A stretch of DNA of 17,793 bases from Hyphomicrobiales bacterium (GTDB taxonomy: Bacteria; Pseudomonadota; Alphaproteobacteria; Rhizobiales; Beijerinckiaceae): positions 1 to 17,793 of the forward strand of contig JANYDZ010000234.1 of assembly GCA_025363375.1 (NCBI GenBank), given 5' to 3'. How positions within the stretch are numbered: position 1 is the first letter of the stretch; each line of letters begins with the position of its first letter. Shown piece after piece: positions 16,427 to 17,793 of the stretch. Below the pieces are notes generated by a model. That model did not search any database. It saw only the letters and a program-made list of their open reading frames with translations, and was not told the origin of the DNA. The position numbers and the translations under genes are program-made.

Positions 16427-17419
16427 ATGCCTCGCAATCCCTACTACAACGGCCCGCTTTCCGATCATTTCGACGGGACGCGCTTTTTCATAAAAGACAT
16501 CACGCGCGACAAGACGCGCGAGGAACTCTGGCGCTGGCGCACCGGCCCCAAACGCGCGCGCTGGCCGAAGGCGACGCCCGGCGCGGCCTATGATCATCCC
16601 CCGCAACGCGTTGCGGGCCCGGCGCTGCGCGTGAGTTTTGTTGGTCATGCAAGCCTGCTGATCCAGACCCGGAACATCAACATCCTCGTCGATCCCGTCT
16701 GGTCGCAGCGCGCCAGCCCCGTGCAATTTGCCGGACCCAGGCGCGTCAACAGGCCCGGCATTGCGTTTGAAAATTTGCCGCCGCTCGACGTCGTGCTGGT
16801 CAGCCACAATCACTATGACCATATGGATCTCGCGACGCTCTCCAAACTCGCCAAAGCCCACGCGCCGCGCGTGATCGCTCCGCTTGGCAACGACGTCATC
16901 ATGCGCCGTCACGACAAGCACATCGCGGCGGAAGCCTATGATTGGAACGCGCGCATTCCCGTTTCCGGCGACATCGCTGTGACCCTGGTCCCCGCCTATC
17001 ACTGGTCCGCGCGCGCGCTCACCGACCGCCGCATGGCTTTGTGGTGCGCCTTCATCATCGAGACGCCGGACGGTGCCGTCTACCACATCGCCGACACCGG
17101 TTGGGGCAACGGCGCGATCTTCTCCGACGTGCGCCAGCGCTATCCCGACCTGCGCCTCGCCATCATCCCCATCGGCGCCTACGAGCCGCGCTGGTTCATG
17201 CGCGACAATCACATCGATCCCGAAGAGGCCGTGCGGATTTTTCAGATGTGCGGCGCGCGCCATGGGCTGGCCCATCACTGGGGCACGTTTCAGCTGACGG
17301 ACGAGCCCTTCGACGAGCCGCCGCGCAAGTTGCGCGCCGCGCTGAAAGACGCGGGAGTTCCGGACGAGAAATTCCGCGTGCTGAAGCCGGGCGAAGTCTG
17401 GAATGTGGAAGGGACTTGA
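16427..17419 (+). CDS. MBL-fold metal-dependent hydrolase (UlaG / NAPE-PLD-like)
   Basis: The 330-residue protein has the metallo-beta-lactamase motif HxHxDH as HNHYDH (His 127, His 129, Asp 131, His 132), preceded by VVLVSH. Downstream metal-ligand candidates are in YHWSARAL, ADTGWG and HHWGTF. The segments VSFVGHASLLIQ, NILVDPVWSQRASPVQFAGPRR and PPLDVVLVSHNHYDHMD resemble the UlaG/NAPE-PLD-like branch. Members hydrolyse phosphodiester or lactone substrates, and the true substrate here is unknown. No signal peptide is present, so it is probably cytoplasmic. The ATG at 16427 (MPRNPYYNGPL) matches the usual start; a TTG 42 nt upstream adds residues without support. It is divergent from the solute-binding gene and converges on the GyrI-like gene. 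Confidence 0.9.
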   Translation: MPRNPYYNGPLSDHFDGTRFFIKDITRDKTREELWRWRTGPKRARWPKATPGAAYDHPPQRVAGPALRVSFVGHASLLIQTRNINILVDPVWSQRASPVQFAGPRRVNRPGIAFENLPPLDVVLVSHNHYDHMDLATLSKLAKAHAPRVIAPLGNDVIMRRHDKHIAAEAYDWNARIPVSGDIAVTLVPAYHWSARALTDRRMALWCAFIIETPDGAVYHIADTGWGNGAIFSDVRQRYPDLRLAIIPIGAYEPRWFMRDNHIDPEEAVRIFQMCGARHGLAHHWGTFQLTDEPFDEPPRKLRAALKDAGVPDEKFRVLKPGEVWNVEGT

Positions 17420-17536
17420 GGGAGCGCGTACATACGAGCAAACATAAGCGGGGCGCGTTCCCTCCCCTCAGGCAAGGGTCAGGGCGTGTTACGTTTCACC
17501 CGATTGCCTTGCGCTTGCCGGCAAGCGTCAATCCTA
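17420..17536. other. Convergent spacer with palindrome between the MBL-fold and GyrI-like genes
   Basis: This 117-nt spacer contains a perfect 16-bp palindrome, cgcttgccggcaagcg, at 17512-17527, and a looser stem (gggagcgcg at 17420-17428 against cgcgttccc at 17454-17462). Either could act in bidirectional termination for the two convergent genes, though T-runs are lacking. Confidence 0.35.
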
Positions 17537-17793
17537 TTACTTCACGAACACATAAATATCGACTTCCATATCTTCGTCGTCGGCGCTTTTCGGCGTCGAG
17601 AGATATTCCTCGACGAACAGGTTCTGCGCCTCAAGGCCCTTCTCGTCGAGATAGGCGGTGATGGCTTCGTAGGTTGTGTCGATATCGTCGTAGGAGCCGC
17701 GATGTTCGAATTTCATCGCCTTGCCCGCCGGCGTCGCGCCGGGTTTCACGCCCTCGACAAAAGCCGCGCCGACGGGCGGCGCCTCCGTCAGCG
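17537..17793 (-). CDS. GyrI-like / AraC-type effector-binding domain protein, C-terminal part
   Basis: Eighty-five residues are visible, ending VDIYVFVK at the TAA-side stop. The frame is open to the window edge, reading LTEAPPVGAAFVEGV before the GTG at 17749, so that GTG is internal and the gene continues outside. The segment KAMKFEHRGSYDDIDTTYEAI, then AYLDEKGLEAQ and FVEEYLSTP, and the final acidic VDIYVFVK strand match the C-terminal half of GyrI-like small-molecule-binding domains. These domains bind hydrophobic ligands, either alone or attached to AraC/MerR regulators. Whether a DNA-binding domain is present cannot be seen. Confidence 0.7.
   Translation of the reverse strand, partial: LTEAPPVGAAFVEGVKPGATPAGKAMKFEHRGSYDDIDTTYEAITAYLDEKGLEAQNLFVEEYLSTPKSADDEDMEVDIYVFVK

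Overview
The window is GC-rich and densely coded, and looks chromosomal from an alphaproteobacterium. Three things suggest Hyphomicrobiales (Rhizobiales), possibly near Methylocystaceae/Beijerinckiaceae: an aconitase gene divergent from ccmA-ccmB, an imuA-imuB-dnaE2 mutagenesis cassette, and a LexA box of the alphaproteobacterial direct-repeat type (GTTC-N7-GTTC). The family-level placement is a guess.

Region 1 (1-3826) is the edge of a surface-polysaccharide locus. It holds the C-terminal end of an unidentified protein and a family 2 glycosyltransferase on the plus strand. Facing them on the minus strand are a Wzz/GumC-like chain-length protein and an O-antigen ligase/polymerase-like membrane protein that overlap each other. 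Together these would assemble, polymerise and control the length of an exported glycan. Region 2 (3827-5009) is a low-density junction. It contains a small secreted cysteine-containing protein of unknown function, a strong orphan terminator hairpin on the minus strand, and the 5' stump of an insertion sequence with paired 21-bp repeats at its end.

Region 3 (4981-10661) is the SOS mutasome: promoter, LexA box, imuA, imuB and dnaE2. imuA and imuB overlap by 161 nt and imuB and dnaE2 by 4 nt. The three proteins are known to act together in error-prone translesion synthesis. Region 4 (10662-15244) has a decayed RTX-protein 3' end butted against the stop codon of aconitase (acnA). Divergent from acnA are ccmA and ccmB, the heme-exporter ATPase and membrane subunit of cytochrome c maturation; the expected ccmC does not follow. 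Region 5 (15245-17793) has an orphan periplasmic binding protein with a tandem 21-bp duplication in its signal peptide, a UlaG/NAPE-PLD-like metallo-hydrolase, and the C-terminal part of a GyrI-like effector-binding protein that runs off the window.

I saw no CRISPR array, rRNA, tRNA, phage module or clearly new multi-gene system. The best-supported point of interest is the SOS promoter/LexA arrangement at the mutasome. Next come the gene remnants and junctions (IS stump, RTX stump, interrupted ccm order, signal-peptide duplication), which show how the region has been rearranged.
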